Positions 5,315-5,925 of a DNA stretch of 5,925 nt are shown here, piece after piece. The notes beneath the pieces were generated by a model. It did not search any database, was not told the DNA's origin, and saw only the letters and a list, made by a program, of their open reading frames with translations. The stretch spans positions 1-5,925 of the forward strand of contig JASHPP010000016.1 of NCBI GenBank assembly GCA_030038035.1, read 5' to 3'. This stretch comes from Trebonia sp. (GTDB taxonomy: Bacteria > Actinomycetota > Actinomycetes > Streptosporangiales > Streptosporangiaceae). The translations under genes were made by a program, and so were the position numbers. The number at the start of each line of letters is the position of its first letter. Position 1 is the stretch's first letter.

Positions 5315-5925
5315 ATGCGGCAGCCCGAAGAACTCTACGAACTGGACGTGGCGGCGCCGGACGTGGGCGGCGCCGCCATGCTCGTGCACCTCGACGGGTT
5401 CATGGACGCCGGCGCGGCGGGCCGTCTGCTGACCGAGCACCTGCTTGAGGCCTTCGACCACCGGACGGTGGCCACGTTCGACACCGACAGGCTGCTGGAC
5501 TACCGGTCCCGCCGTCCGCTGATGACCTTCGACAAGGACCACTGGGACAGCTACGACCGGCCCCGGCTTGAAGTGAGCCTGCTCGGGGACACCAACGGGA
5601 AGCCGTTCCTCGTGCTGAGCGGCCCTGAGCCAGATCACGAGTGGGAGCTGTTCACCACCGCCGTCCGGTTGCTCGCGAACCGGCTCGGCGCCGGCACCGT
5701 GATCACCTACCTCGGCATCCCGATGGGCATCCCGCACACCCGGCCGCTGGGCGTGCTCACGCACGCCACCAGGACCGGGCTGGTGACAAACCGGGTCCAG
5801 ATGCCCAGCAAGCTGCAGGTGCCGGCGAGCGCGTCCGCGCTGCTTGAGTTCCGGCTCGGCGAGGCCGGCCGGGACGCGATCGGGTTCGCCGTGCAGGTGC
5901 CGCACTACCTGTCCCAGGCCGCGTA
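5315..5925 (+). CDS. PAC2-family protein (3'-truncated by window edge)
   Basis: The first 203 codons are present and the frame stays open to the end of the window; actinobacterial members are usually about 300 residues. Family hallmarks: LYELD at the N-terminus, LVHLDGFMDAGAAGRLLTEHLL (residues 23-43, written from L23), VATFDTDRLLDYRSRRP (52-68), FLVLSGPEPDHEW (98-110), GIPMGIPHTRP (134-144), then LLEFRLGEAGRDAIGF and VPHYLSQAAY. PAC2 takes its name from eukaryotic proteasome assembly chaperone 2. Actinobacteria carry such proteins (Rv2125 and Rv2714 of M. tuberculosis belong to this superfamily), but their role is not established, and a proteasome link is only suggested by homology. The protein is probably cytosolic, as no signal peptide or membrane segment is seen. 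ATG 5315 is supported by a GGGAG site. It is divergent from the lrp-like gene. Confidence 0.88.
   Translation, partial: MRQPEELYELDVAAPDVGGAAMLVHLDGFMDAGAAGRLLTEHLLEAFDHRTVATFDTDRLLDYRSRRPLMTFDKDHWDSYDRPRLEVSLLGDTNGKPFLVLSGPEPDHEWELFTTAVRLLANRLGAGTVITYLGIPMGIPHTRPLGVLTHATRTGLVTNRVQMPSKLQVPASASALLEFRLGEAGRDAIGFAVQVPHYLSQAA

Noticed and set aside
5092..5316. 74-codon minus-strand open frame in the lrp/PAC2 intergenic region
   Set aside because: Arg/Ala/Ser-rich product with no family resemblance and no ribosome binding site; it covers the promoter region of two divergent genes.
5261..5905. 214-codon minus-strand open frame at the right end
   Set aside because: It is antisense to the PAC2 gene, whose conserved motifs and GGGAG site support the plus strand.

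Overview
The window is GC-rich throughout with a strong G/C third-position bias. It carries GTG starts, Lrp and TetR regulators and a PAC2-family protein of the kind common in high-GC actinobacteria (Streptomyces, Actinomadura or Streptosporangium-like). Genus cannot be fixed from this sequence alone. I see no rRNA, tRNA, CRISPR array, insertion sequence or phage gene.

Layout, left to right. (1) 1-2316, plus strand: the 3' part of a large GH38-type alpha-mannosidase gene whose catalytic N-terminus lies before the window; it ends in a NEW3-like beta-sandwich. (2) 2317-2396: a short convergent intergenic region with a small GC hairpin and then a perfect 48-bp palindrome with 24-bp arms and no loop. 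The palindrome looks like a bidirectional terminator and contains the stop codon of the gene on the other strand. (3) 2385-3920, minus strand: a 14-TM DHA2-type (EmrB/QacA) MFS drug-efflux transporter. (4) 3910-3965: a compact divergent control region with two tandem inverted-repeat operators (CGGAG-N5-CTCCG, 24 bp apart) wrapped around a good promoter for the transporter. (5) 3975-4565, plus strand: a TetR-family regulator. (6) 4593-5036, minus strand: an Lrp/AsnC-family regulator, convergent with tetR. (7) 5037-5314: a 278-bp divergent intergenic region with an AT-rich palindrome (possible Lrp-type site) and a CGCCR pentanucleotide repeat. (8) 5315 to the window end, plus strand: the 5' part of a PAC2-family gene.

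How it works together: tetR and the MFS gene form a classic divergent regulator/efflux pair. The regulator most likely binds the two operators and represses the transporter, and probably itself, until a ligand, perhaps a transported drug, releases it. The predicted start site of the transporter mRNA falls within about one base of its best GTG start, which suggests a leaderless transcript. The mannosidase, the Lrp regulator and the PAC2 gene look like independent neighbours.

I did not find a clearly new biological system. The most interesting signals are the perfect 48-bp palindrome and the unusually compact operator/promoter/start-codon arrangement at 3910-3957.
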